The notes under the pieces: generated by a model
Told to the model about the DNA's origin: nothing
The model's input: only the letters and a program-made list of their open reading frames with translations
The model's database searches: none
Translations under genes and position numbers: made by a program
Part shown: one piece after another, positions 23,281-34,796 of the stretch
Position numbering within the stretch: position 1 is the first letter of the stretch
Layout: each line of letters starts with the position of its first letter
NCBI GenBank assembly: GCA_022592435.1
Contig: JABYQS010000279.1
Coordinates: 1-37,063, forward strand
Reading direction: 5' to 3'
Origin: Cerioporus squamosus
Taxonomy: Eukaryota; Basidiomycota; Agaricomycetes; Polyporales; Polyporaceae
Length of the DNA stretch: 37,063 bases

Positions 23281-23502
23281 AGGCCAATCTTACCTGTCAC
23301 TCCGACGGAATGAGTTCGCAGTTGAGGACGGGAACGGAGGCACCGACCCCCACCTGCATTGAACCCATGCAATTCATCGAGTACCACAGCGTATCCCGTA
23401 CAGCGGACACGAATCCCTGAGACGACACTAGTATGTAGGGTATTATACCTCCCCTCCCTCCTAAGTCCCATCCTCGACACATCCTCGACACAGTACCCCT
23501 GC

Positions 23503-25710
23503 TCACGCACGCACGTCGAGCAGCACCGGCACCTCCGGCCTCGGCGCCGTGAAGTAATCCCGGTAGTCCTTCTCAAACCGCCCGGGATCGAACCTCTCCC
23601 CCGCGCGGATCCTGAAGCGCTGCAGCAGCGCACACACGACCATGCGCATCTCCTGCATCGCGAGCGTCTTGCCCACGCAGTTCATCGGCCCGTGTGAGAA
23701 CGGCAGGAACCCGGCCTCATTGTGCACGAGCGTCGTCTTGTCGAAGCCGCGCGTGGCGGGGTCCGAAGGCGGGAGCGAGGCGTCCCCAGCGGCGATGAGC
23801 CAGCGCTCGGGCCAGAAGGCGGAGGGGTCGGTGAAGTTGCGCGTGTCGTGGTGCGTCGAGTAGATGTGGCACCAGAAGATTGTTCCGGGAGGGAGGTAAC
23901 TGCAACCGGCGATCACAGTCAGCAACGATGTACACGAGGACGGCTGGGACTACGTACAGGTTGCCTACGAGGACGCCCTGGCCATTCGCAGGGACCTGGC
24001 GTTGGCTGCCTCCCGGAACGGGCGGGTACACGCGCAGGACCTCGTTGCTGCTCATCGGTTAGTACGCGTCGCGCGTGGAGGGCGGAGAAACTCACATCAC
24101 CGCGTTCAGATAGGGCATCTCGCGATGGTGCTTGGTGCTCAAGGCGTCCTCACCAGGAGGGTAGTACTTGTCGATCTCGGCCTGCAGCCTCTCGTACACG
24201 TCAGGAATGCGTGAGGAGGCAGTACACGAGAGTCGTCATCGCGCTCGACGGTCGTGTCTGCTCCTGCGATGATAGCGAGAACTCCGTCGTCGACGAGCTG
24301 CTGCATCGGAACCGGCTGCGCGTCAGGCAGATCTTCTTGGTTCTGTGCTGCTGGTCAGCGGCAGCGCGACTCGAGAGCAGGCGGTACGCACTAGATAATG
24401 GAAGAGATCCTTCTTCTCGGATCCCTTCTTCACGCGGGCAGCAGTGCACTCGACACATCTGTTCAGCAGGATAATCAGGTTTCCAGTTGCCGCCGGGATC
24501 TTCCCGACGTAGACCCCGAGCCAGGGCAGATGTCCGAAGAATGTCGCGATGCTGTCGAGTGTCAGCGTCTGGACAACTGAAGACAGCGAGAGAGCGCAGG
24601 TACGTACAACATGCCTTCGTCAAGCAGCGCCCAGACGTTCCCCTCGTCATGGCCGGCTTCGAGCAGCTCGGAGCCTCCGCCGAACGCCATGTCCGACATG
24701 AAGTCGTACCTACAGCTCAATAGTCAGCAGCGCGCTTTGATGGAAGGAAAACTGATTACGCACGTGAGATAGTTGATCCAGTTCCCAATGACGACCTCGC
24801 CCTTCTGCTCCTCGAGGCGAGACAAGAGCTGTCGCGCGCGGCGCTGGATGAAGTGCTCGTACTCCTTGATGGCGGCGGGGCTCATCCCGCGCTGCCAGTT
24901 CTTCCGCCGGCGGAGGTGCACGTCCGTGTCCTGGATACCGACCATGGGAAGAGACGTCGAGGAGAGCATGCGTCCGATGAAGTCTGGGAGCACCCGCAGT
25001 CAGTACGGCAGCCATGCACACGCGCTAGACAAAGGCGCAGGTCGAGCGGTACATACGTGGGCCCTTGGGAACGCCGGAGGAACCCATGAGTGGGTTGACG
25101 AGCGACGCGTCTCGGATAGAGAGCTCGTTCGGGCCTATGACGAGGTGTCAGCGCAGGTCGAGGACGCAGGGTGTAGCAAACTGGGACGGCTGTAACGTAC
25201 CGATGCGCACGACGTCGCCGTACCGCTCATGCAGCGCCTTGATGTATTTGTGCTGGTATCCCGGAATGCAGACCGCGCCCATGTATAGCTTCGAGATCCT
25301 GCAACCAATCGGACCTGGATACCGGGCAAGCGGGTGGAAGGGGGAGAGACGGTAAAGAACGATAGAAGTAGCGAGCGTGACGAGGTATGTCGAGTAGACC
25401 ACAAAGATTGCGTGCAGAAGCGACCATTGCGGCGGCAGTGCTGAGGCGAGAAGGAGCGTAGGAGGGCCGAAGAGGAGCGCAGCGTGCACGGCGATGTTGT
25501 AGGTCTCGTACCTGCGGAAGATCTGGTGCGCGACCTGTCATAATATCGTGGAGGTGGTGATGAGAAAGACGTGATTGGTTCGCGGAAGCAGTCAGCAACT
25601 TGGGATCTGAGCGATCTCAGGGAGATCAAGATAACACGTACCAGTCCGAGGGACACAGCGATCGCTACCGCCCGCGAAGGGGACATGCCTTCGTCAACTA
25701 CCACCGACAT
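23503..25710 (-). pseudogene. Cytochrome P450 (P450-D), frameshifted in exon 7
   Basis: Closest in exon lengths to copy C, but it keeps the intron that C lost. Exons: 25710-25642, 25534-25201, 25134-25057, 24983-24764, 24709-24604, 24568-24392, 24342-24096, 24047-23958, 23899-23503. All splice sites are intact, and the haem loop FLPFSHGPMNCVGK, FWPERW and EVLRVYPP are perfect. Exon 7 is 247 nt instead of 245. Compared with A and C, one base is inserted at about 24250, just after AGADTT, and one at about 24205, before the YERLQAE segment. The net shift of two is not corrected. Removing both would restore exactly 571 codons, so the damage is recent or a sequence error. The first 20 residues upstream of the chosen ATG do not match copy A. 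Confidence 0.75.
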
Positions 25711-26577
25711 GGATGGCGTTCGGTGCTGGGAAAGGTGTCCAGTCGGAGGAAGGGTTCGATTGCCTTCGCCAGCTCACAGCCTGGGTACTTAAGGAGCTGA
25801 CTAGACGGGCCGTATCGGCTATTGCTTTCTCAGGGCAGCCGGAGGGCGCACTGATAATTGAATGTATTTTCCGTATGATGGGAGATCAGCTTGTGGAAGA
25901 AAAGCGGTGCTGTCGGGCGCATTTGGTCTCTTCGGGTCTTCCGGAACGACTGCGGAAGGAGCAGGTGTCGGCGTTGCGCCGACGGCGGGGAGCGACTGGT
26001 GGAAGCTGCGCCCATGTCTGCAGTGTCTGTACTAACATGATGGATGAGCTCAAGTGTGACTGCTTCCCAAGAACAGGAGACTGACAACTAGTGGGAAATT
26101 TCGATAACAGGATCGCGCACTGACGAGCGCAACGTGGGCGATACTTTTGCCATCTGAATCCTCCTAAGTATCAGTACCCGCAAGACGAAGAAAACACTAC
26201 TTACTCCTCTTAAATTCGTCAATGCGCGGTTCAAGTATTCCCGACCTCCGGTCGTCGCCAAGCACGCTCGACTGGGACAATGATAGCCCAGACGCTGACG
26301 TGCTAACTTGAAATGGCACGTACCTGGAGACGTGGATGAGGCGTGGTCAGTTCCTCTTCCAAGTTTGACTGCGGCATTTTTGAACCATATCGTCGCTGCT
26401 TTCAAGTTGAAGGATAACCTCGTGGGAGATGGTGGTGGTTCCTGGACTACGGAGTAGAACAGGTCTTGGGGTGAAAAAATCACGTCGCTAGTGACTGTCA
26501 CATCAAAACGCGATCGGTAACGGGTGACCGACGCGATCAGGTGACGTGGTTTGTTGAATACAATTCCCACGGGCTTT
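25711..26577. other. Intergenic boundary between the P450/7TM array and the Helitron region
   Basis: The left part is the upstream region of P450-D; its similarity to the A and C upstream regions is weak. A 160-codon minus-strand frame (26570-26088) has no recognisable domain. The 5' terminus of the Helitron (a TC dinucleotide at an AT insertion site) should lie here or slightly right, but I could not place it from one copy. Confidence 0.35.
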
Positions 26578-26578
26578 G

Positions 26579-26584
26579 TATATA
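26579..26584 (+). promoter_or_regulatory. Putative TATA box of the Helitron gene
   Basis: TATATA in the context TTTGTATATAGC sits about 245 bp upstream of the proposed start codon at 26828. A pyrimidine-rich stretch (CTCTCTTCCTCC near 26620) follows it, as is usual for transcription starts in filamentous fungi. Confidence 0.45.
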
Positions 26585-26827
26585 GCGTCTGAGCGTGTGA
26601 TTATCTGTGTGGCTTCGTGCTCTCTCTTCCTCCGTCATCTGCTCCGCCATATTCGTCGCGTGTGGTGCTTCTACCGGTAATCGTACATTCGACCGGCGAG
26701 TTTTTGCGCGGCCTGCTAGTCTGGTAGGTTGATACTTGGTTGTTCACTACCTCCGTTGAGCTGACTGCACACAGTCTCAGCCTCGACGAGCGTGACGTGT
26801 AGCGTCGCCCATTCGTTGCCTGCGGGG

Positions 26828-29800
26828 ATGTCAGTTACGCAGGGTAAGTTTGCTCTGAACTGGTGGTCCTACTACATGATTAATCTGCAGGGTAGCTAAT
26901 ACTATAGTGGGGTTTCCTGCGTCGAGGGAGAGTCTGAGCGTCCAAGGTATGTGCCGCCGCTGTTAGTGTCCTTGGCACTAATTGTTCTTGGCAGGAGTGA
27001 GCTCGGTCGTCCCAGATGCCAGCGAAAGCGGTGTCTCTGGCTCGTTTGTCCCCGATGAGATTCGCCGTGTTCAAGGTACGGGCGAGGTACTACTGCGAAC
27101 CACGCCCTGACCGTTCTGGATTAGGGGTGCATGCCGTATTCTCCAGAGCCAGTGAGGATATACCGTCCGTCGTTGCTGTGACTGGTGCGGAAGTTAGTCC
27201 CTGTATGGAGCTGCGTCTGATCCTGATTTCTCCTAGGCACCCCTTATACCACTGTCAGTTCTGCAGCGACTGGAGCCTGCAGTCGTCCTATTCAGGGTAC
27301 GTCGTCTTTTTGTTCCTGTTTTGCCTGTGCTGACGCTGTCTTGTCTCCCCTCCTCTCGCTACGCGTCGTTTCGGTTGAACTTCTGTTCTGCCGAACGGTG
27401 TCGTTCGCAACTACTTAATATCTATCGTTATCTCTGCCCATTGTCAATGCCCTTGTCATCTCTTGCTATCACTCGTGAATGTCTGTTACCTCTCGTTATC
27501 CGATCCTCGTGGGTCCGTGCTGTACACCACTTTGGTGTCTTTGTTATTGGTCGTCTCGATCTGTGATCATTAATGAACGTCGCGCATGTGTCTAGGCGTG
27601 CCTGCTACGTACATCGTGCTTCGTGCTGGCAAGTTGATCCCCGTCAGACGCGATATAACTCGAGTTCATCTCGACACCTTATTCAAGTTCCGTATGGTGA
27701 ATGTGACGACATCTGCTTACGCGTCCGCTGGCCAAGCAAAGGGTGGAGAACTTGTCCTGCAAGGGGACTTGCATTTTGTGCTGTCAATGTATGGATACTG
27801 GCGTCCAGGTCAACAGCAGAACTTGGCCCATTGTCACCGAATAAAAATACCTAGTAGGTGCACACAAGAGCTCCTGAAGCCACTCATTGAAGCGCACGTA
27901 TGCGATGGTAGCTGCAACCAGTATGAGTACGTTTTCGAGCAGCTCAAGACGGTGCGGACTGATGTGAAGTATTCAACAGTGGAGACACCCACAACTGCAT
28001 CCACATCGGAGGGTCACTTGAAAAAGACGGAGGCGGTTGATATAGCAGAGCCCAGTGGAGCACCTCGTGATGGAGTAGACGGTGTTGGTGCAGATATCTC
28101 CTACCTAGACATAGCCGACGAGGTTCTCAAGTACACGATCATCTCAGAATGGCAGCATGTCATGACCAATTCAGCTTTGGAGGAGATGGTTTGTGCAGTA
28201 TGCGCTCGTCGGACGGCACAAGCTCGTATAACAACCCTGAGTCCAGAGGATGTGAACCTTGAGATTCTCCGCAACGACTGTCTCCCGGAACATGTCCTCC
28301 CGGTAACATATAACCGCGATGCCTACGGAGGCGCGATACTTCACCCAAAGGGAATGACTAAGCACGACACGGCTTCGGCGTTGAGAGTCTGCGACGAGTG
28401 TTGCTCCGATCTGACACGTTCGCAGTTACCGAAGTTTGCATTGGCCAATTTCTTATACTACGGGCATGAGCGACTACCGGAAGATGTACGAGATGCTTTC
28501 CGGCAGTCCACGCAGGTGGAGCGGATGCTGGTCTCCCGAGCTAGAGCGAGTAAGATCTCGTTCCGGTTTTGCGAGTTGAAGGGTAATCCCCTAGAAGGCA
28601 CGGACCCTCAGACATCACAAAAATGCGTAAGAGGGAACCTGGCGGTCCATCCACAAGATTCCACTCATCTGAATGATGTTCTCCCTCCGTCCAACGACAC
28701 CATTCGCGACACCATATGTGCTGTGTTTGTCGGGAAGACCAAGCCGACACCTAAGACAATAGAGAAGTTGCGGCCTGCGCTGTGTCGGAAATCACGACTG
28801 AGGACTATAATCACATTTTTAGTTGGCAGTAATCCTGCATACCGTGTGACGGATCAGTCGGACTACCAGGGATTTAGCGAAGCAAATCTGAATGAGTTAT
28901 TTGGTAAGGGTACAGAGACGTTGGATGAGGGTGTCCCGTGCTCAATGGAAATTGGACACATAGACTTCAGTGACGCCGTGGAAGGGGCCACTGATGGATA
29001 TATCCCGGGCACTGACTCGTCTGAAGTCGTCCCTGGTCCAGATGATGAGGAGATGTTGATGGAGAACGTCGGTTATCTCGATAGCGACGACTCACCTTTG
29101 AACCATCAAGAGATGTCCATGAAGGCTCTTGCGCATTGTCTGGACGGTAAAGCATTCGTGAAGTCTCAGGCCGGAAGCCGCCTAATTCCAGATTTCAATA
29201 ACCCAATGCTATTATCGTGGCTGTTCCCGCACCTCGATCCTTGGGGGATCGGTGGCTTTCAGGAGCCCCGTCGTCTTCGTCCCCTGAGTCTTGAACAACA
29301 ACTGAAGTACTTGCTGACCGTAGTTGACTCGCCATTCCGAGATGATACCGATTTTGCATTCGTCTACTACAACGTCTGCCAGAAAAAGGCCGTGCTTGAC
29401 TCCGTCACGTTCAGAGTCGCGGCGTCGCATCGAGAGCGAGTAGTGAACGAGTTACTGGCGGTGGACAAAGCTAAGCTCGATGAGATGATATCGTGTTTCC
29501 AGAGTAATCCGTTTTACAAACCGGATGGGCAGGAAGAGGTCAGAATAATGCGACTGCTGTCGCAAGTGACCACTGTGTCGCACGATCTTCCGGGGTCAAC
29601 TGGCTACAAGCTTTCACTTAGGAACCAGATTCGCGGTCTCATCAGTTTCGAGGGTCCGCCCACCTTGTTTGTCACCATAAACCCTTCTGACCGTGATCAT
29701 CCGCTGGTTCGGCTGTATGCTGGGCATGAGATAGACATCGAGGATCGGATGCGCGGGGAGGAATTGACCAGGTGGCAGCGCAGCGTCATTGTGGCGAAGA

Positions 29801-32800
29801 ACCCGTCAGCCTGTGCGCGATTCTTTCATACCATGATGACCAACTTCATCTCAATCATTCTGCGGCACAAGCGTCCAGGAAAGGGTCTGTTCGGGAAGTG
29901 TCGGGCGTACTATGGTACGGTGGAAGCACAGGGCAGAGGAACTCTGCACTGTCACATGTTGATATGGCTTGAAGGTCACCTGTCACCTCAGAAGTTGCGA
30001 GATGCTATGTCGACCTCCGATATCTATCGGGAGAAGATGTTCCGCTGGTTAGAGTCGGTGATTAAATGCGAGTTACCTGGTGTTGAAGAGGTGATACCTG
30101 AGCAACAGGGTAAGCCGTCGCCGCGTCCAAAGCGATCCGAAGAGACTGGTAATCCTCACCCGGGTGCTATCCCAGCACCGTCCATACACGCTTTCCAACG
30201 CCAAGAAGAATTCAGAAGTGCGTACGATGCCTTCGTCTCGGACCTGATTAAGGAGTACAGCTGGCATGAGCACAAGAGTACTTGCTTCAAATACGTAGCG
30301 CAAGGGACGATCCCCACTGACCCAGATCGTAGAGATGCGCTATGTCGTATGCGGATTGACGGGTCTACTCGCGCGCAGACTGAACTTGACTCTGAGTCTG
30401 GAGCCATCCTTCTAAGACGGTTGCAGGGTCGTGTCGCGAATTACAATGACGTGGTCGTCTTCCTGATGAAATGTAACATGGATATCAAGCATATTGGGTC
30501 GGGGGAAGCTGCGAAGGCATTGCTTTACTATGTCACGGACTACATCACGAAGGCTTCCTTACCTGCACACATTGGGCTGGGTGCATTGTCCTACGCCATC
30601 CAGAAGACCAATGATAAGCACTCGGACCTTGCGCAGGAGACGGCGATAAAAGGGGCCCTGACGGCGACAGTGAACCGCTTAATCTCGAAGCAGGAGATAT
30701 CACACCAGCAGGTGATGAGCTACCTAGTCGGAGGCGGCGACGTGTACACGAGCCATATGTACACGACTCTTCACTGGGGAGCATTCGATAGGCTAGTTAG
30801 AGCACACTTCAAGGAGTCGCGACGGACCTTCTCAACGCCGGCGGATGGAGAGCAGTCGGTCCGCCCCGAGGAAGTGACCCCAACCGGGACGGATGAACAG
30901 GATGATATGGACGTAGATGTTAGCGAAGCTGGAGATGATGAAGATGACAACGATGATGAGGACGATGACATGGTTCTTGCCGATGATCCGGTGTCGCAAG
31001 GAGATGATACTGAAGAGGATTTTGTACTGCAGCTGCAACCCGGATCCATATCTGCGACAAATCAGCAACAAGATTACATATATCGCAGCACTGACCCAGA
31101 GTTCGAGAACCTGTCCTTATACGAGTTTGTGGGATCAGTCAGTAAAGTGAGCCTCAAGTACCTGAGAGTGAATCCGACTGTCAGTGGGGGCCGTGGTCGC
31201 AAACAGAAGCCCAGAGGGCTCTTTTCCAGTCCCACTCACACGCAGTTCATGACCCACGGACTGAGGAAGCGATCTAACTGGTATGTACCAGTGATACTGG
31301 GGGATAGAATCCCTCGAGCTGATAGAGAACCAGAGGAACGTGAGGCGTGGTCCCGGACAATGCTTATACTCTTTGTGCCATGGAGAACACCCTCTGATTT
31401 ACGGTGTTCTACCGAGAGTTGGTCGGACGCGTTCCAGAGGCGTAAGAATGACATCCCGAGGAACCTCCTGCAGGTGATGGAGAACATGAATGTGCTGTCT
31501 GAATGTCGAGACGCGAGGGATACGTACCGAAACCTTCGCCGGGCAGAGGCACTCGCCTTCATGCGGGAAGGTCTACCCGAGAGCGGCATGGAGCATAGCG
31601 GCGCAGCTGACAAAGAGCTCGGAGCCGATTTTGAACTGTTTGACAAGTTGGACGTACAGAATATATATGATAACGTTGGGGACGACGAGGCTCTTCGGTC
31701 ATCTCTAGATGAGGCTGTTGGCCCTCGAGTGCGGCAGGTATTGGATACATGTTACTGTGACGATGTATTGCCAAATTTGCCAAATATCGGGGAGAATAGA
31801 GACGAGCGCGTACGTGCGAGGATGGATACCGATGAACCGACATTATTGCAGCAGCAGGCCATTATGCGCCACCTTAAGCGACAGCGGAGACCGAAAGAGT
31901 GCGGAGGGGATGATACGGCGGGACCTGCTGCTAAGCGGCGGCGGCGCAATCGACCTGTTCATATAGAAGAGCATGTTAGTCGCGACACATTGAGTGCAGA
32001 CAGCGGCGGTAGCCCCAACTCACACCATGTTGTCGTCGCGGAGGCTGCGGAGCAAGTAATTCGAGAAATGGGTCTTGCGAGTAACCCGGAACAAGAGAGA
32101 GCATTTCGTTTGGTCGCCGAGCGTGTCGCGAAACCGGAGGGTGGTGAGCAGCTCTTGATGTACGTGGCAGGTGTGGGCGGAACCGGGAAGACTCACGTGG
32201 TTCAGTCGATCCTGCGGTTGTTCGCACTGTTGGGACGCTCCAAGGAGATCCTGGTGGGTGCTCCTACCGGCGCCGCGGCGTTGAACATTGGCGGATATAC
32301 AGTACATTCACTGATGATGCTGCCATCAAAGAAGACAAAGACGTTGCTGAAGGGATTACGCACGATATGGGCCTCTGTGAAGTACTTCATCATAGATGAA
32401 GTATCCATGATCGGCGCGAAGTTTCTTGCGGAGGTGTCCCGGAGGCTTCAGATGGCAAAAGGTGATACTGGAACTCACGCATGTAAGCCATTCGGAGGAG
32501 TGAACATGATATTCACGGGTGACTTCGGGCAGTTGAAACCTGTCAAGGCTACGGCTTTATTTAACCATCAGTACGTCAACCACCCGGGCCTCCAGGCTAT
32601 CCGGGATCATTCAAGTGTAGATAATTTGAAGGGTATATATCTGTGGCGTCAGGTTGACACGGTGGTGAAGCTAGTGAAGAACCAGCGGCAGTCCACCGAT
32701 CCAGTATATGCGGATCTGCTTGCGCGTGTTCGTGTGGGCGAAGGTCGCGATCGGCCAAACACAGATACGGGAGAACCAAGCGATGTCGACATCCTGTACC

Positions 32801-33627
32801 GTAGGATCACTCATCAGGTGGCGAAGGAGAATCCAGACTCGCTGAAGAACTTCGGAGACGCACCAATAATAGTCGGCACCAAAGCGCTGCGGGACGCCCT
32901 GAACGCTAGGATTGTTACGCATAAGTCCAACGGATTGGGTGTCAAGGTCACAACCTTATATGCTCAAGACAGGATCGGTGGGGTCCCAGTGAATGGCGCT
33001 CTTCAGCAGGGTCTGTGGAAGTTGTCCAGTTCCAGTACAGACGACGCCCTGGGGTGCCTTCCGGTATTCCCGGGTATGAAGGTTATGCTAAGAGAGAATT
33101 TGGCTTTCAGCAAGCGGCTGGTGAACGGGTCCGAAGGAATCATCAAACGGGTGGTGCATGAGGTCAGAGACGGGGTGGCCTATGCGACGGTGGCGTACAT
33201 TCAGGTACCGGGCGCTGGCAAAGTGTGTGAGGAGCTTGACGAGGATATTGTTCCGATCTTCCCTGAAAACGTACGTTTCAAGTGTCGCATGTCAGTTGGA
33301 GGGAAGACAGTTATGAAGTGGGTTTCCAGACGCCAGTTACCTTTACTGCCAGCATATGCGTACACGGATTACAAGAGCCAGGGCAAGTCGTTGGAGTATG
33401 CCATTGTCGACCTACAAAGCGCCCTCAGTCTCCAAGGTGCATATGTCATGCTATCGCGAGTTCGATCTCTCGGTGGCTTGATGATCTTGCGTTCGTTCTC
33501 GCTGTCTAAAGTATGCAGCAACTTATCGCAGGAGATGCGGAACGAGTTCCGGCGTATAGATAAGCTATCCGAGGATACACGGCTGAGGTACATCGCGCAG
33601 CAAGCAAGAGATAGGACGGGTATCTGA
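26828..33627 (+). CDS. Helitron RepHel transposase (HUH Rep nuclease plus Pif1-family helicase)
   Basis: Rolling-circle transposase: the Rep domain nicks DNA through tyrosines and the helicase unwinds it 5'-3'. The large exon alone encodes a DUF6570-type region (about 28140-28860, Cys pairs CAVC and CDEC), a Helitron_like_N/Rep domain with FVTINPSD (29668-29691), the HUH-type HCH pair (29947-29955) and YVTDYITK giving YxxxYxxK (from 30529), an acidic linker (30901-31023), a basic AKRRRRNR patch near 31930, and a Pif1 helicase with GVGGTGKT (32170-32193), IIDEVSMIG, FTGDFGQLKPV, YTDYKSQGKSLEYA and MLSRVRSLGG. I add five small upstream exons: 26828-26843, 26908-26946, 26995-27075, 27125-27151, 27237-27296, then 27596-33627. 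Every junction is phase 1 and the sum is 2085 codons including stop. The alternative start is ATG 27586 (2013 aa). No disabling mutation is seen, so the gene may be active or recently active. Confidence 0.9.
27297..27595 (+). other. Predicted 299-nt intron with an AG-free body
   Basis: The donor is GTACGT and the acceptor TCTAG|GC. I read every base of 27297-27593 and found no AG dinucleotide before the acceptor at 27594-27595. The sequence is pyrimidine-rich. It joins phase 1 to phase 1 (CAG G|GC GTG). Confidence 0.65.
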
Positions 33628-33636
33628 ATGGATGAA

Positions 33637-33689
33637 CAGAGGGAGCAGAGGGAGCAGAGGGAGCAGAGGGAGCAGAGGGAGCAGAGGGG
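33637..33689 (+). repeat. 9-bp minisatellite, about 5.9 units
   Basis: The unit CAGAGGGAG is repeated five times perfectly and then as CAGAGGGG, starting 10 bp after the Helitron stop codon. It may be part of the element's 3' non-coding end or a separate simple repeat. Confidence 0.9.
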
Positions 33690-33751
33690 TTTCGAACATG
33701 GCTGGATATGAGACGCCAAATATTGGCATCAAAGTTCTCGCTCGCGTGGCG

Positions 33752-34429
33752 TTAGCGCACAAACTGGACGCGCGCAAGGCGATCTCTCTGTCTCCAAACC
33801 GCCCCCGTCAAGTAGTGCATGACCCTGGCCATGATTAGTCGTGATGCCAAATGGGAAGTAGCGCACAAAGGTGAACTCACATAGTCACCGCCAATTCAGC
33901 CTTCTCGCGATCAATTGTGCGCATGTCGAGCATGTGGTAACCGTCGTCGCTTCGGCGGAACACCACAAACTCTCCAGCGAAGGGAGGACAGTCGTCTATG
34001 TATCGCACAGACAGGTTCTTGACCGAACCAGGGCGGACCGGAACCCGGTAGAAGACGGTGTAATAGTCCCATGCTGGGCGTTGATGATTGGCGACGCGCA
34101 CCGCCTCCGAACCACCGACGCCGTATTCGATGGACCATACACTGGCGAGGACGGGGTAGTGGTCGTAGTAACCCGGGGACTTGTACTGAGAACGCGACTG
34201 AACTTGCTGAAAGCCCGCTTCCCGGCGGAGGGGGAACATGTACCCTCTGCACCACTGCCAAGCATGTACAGTTCACATTAGACGTGTCTGGCGTATTAGC
34301 GTGAATGTTCCACTTGCCTGTGTACTGTCCAGCGACCACTCTTGAAGGTTCGCTCCATAGCGGCGTGCTGTGTCCATCCTGGCTGAGGGGTAGTGTCGCG
34401 GTGAGGTCGTGACTCGCTCTGAGGTTCAC
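33752..34429 (-). CDS. Unidentified small protein next to the Helitron gene
   Basis: A three-exon model, 34429-34244, 34185-33881 and 33824-33752, is in frame (187 aa) with GT-AG introns. If the last GTGAGT donor is not used, exon 2 reaches its own stop at 33877 and gives 164 aa. The encoded protein is polar, with aromatic-rich runs such as WDYYTVFYRVPVRPGSVKNL and YIDDCPPFAGEFVVFRRSDD; no signal peptide or membrane segment is seen. I do not recognise the family. It faces the Helitron gene tail to tail, about 125 bp away. It could be a passenger gene captured by the element or host DNA outside it. Overlapping plus-strand frames of similar length make this call uncertain. Confidence 0.4.
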
Positions 34430-34796
34430 GAAGTCTTTAAATACCGAATCAAGGGATATCGTGCAAGTGCAAAATTGAGACCGTATCTCGTGCGTTTAGA
34501 ACCAATTGTCGCGAGCACGCAAGCCGTGATGCACGTCCAGAGTGATGCACAGGGAATGACGCCCTGGCGTGTCATAAAGAATCAGACTCGATTCGGGCGG
34601 AAGGTGAAGTCACTGTGATGTCATGCGCACGTGGCAGTACCGGAGATTTGCGTCCGCTTGGTAAGACGTCCTGGACCTGACGCACAGAGATCTCACGATC
34701 AAATTCTGAACTTCACGCTGGGTTACCATCTGGCCGCCATGTTCGCCACCTCCGTACATATACGCACCCCCCCTTCTGCATGTGGTCCTTCAGAAC

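Noticed and set aside
1..25710. Classical secondary-metabolite gene cluster
   Set aside because: No PKS, NRPS, terpene cyclase, methyltransferase or transcription factor is visible; tandem P450s alone do not justify the claim.
26088..26570. 160-codon minus-strand frame as a gene or second Helitron protein
   Set aside because: No motif is seen, and it does not resemble RPA-like or other Helitron accessory proteins; kept only as a note on the gap.
33569..33719. Minus-strand Leu-Cys-Ser repeat protein
   Set aside because: It is only the translation of the 9-bp minisatellite.
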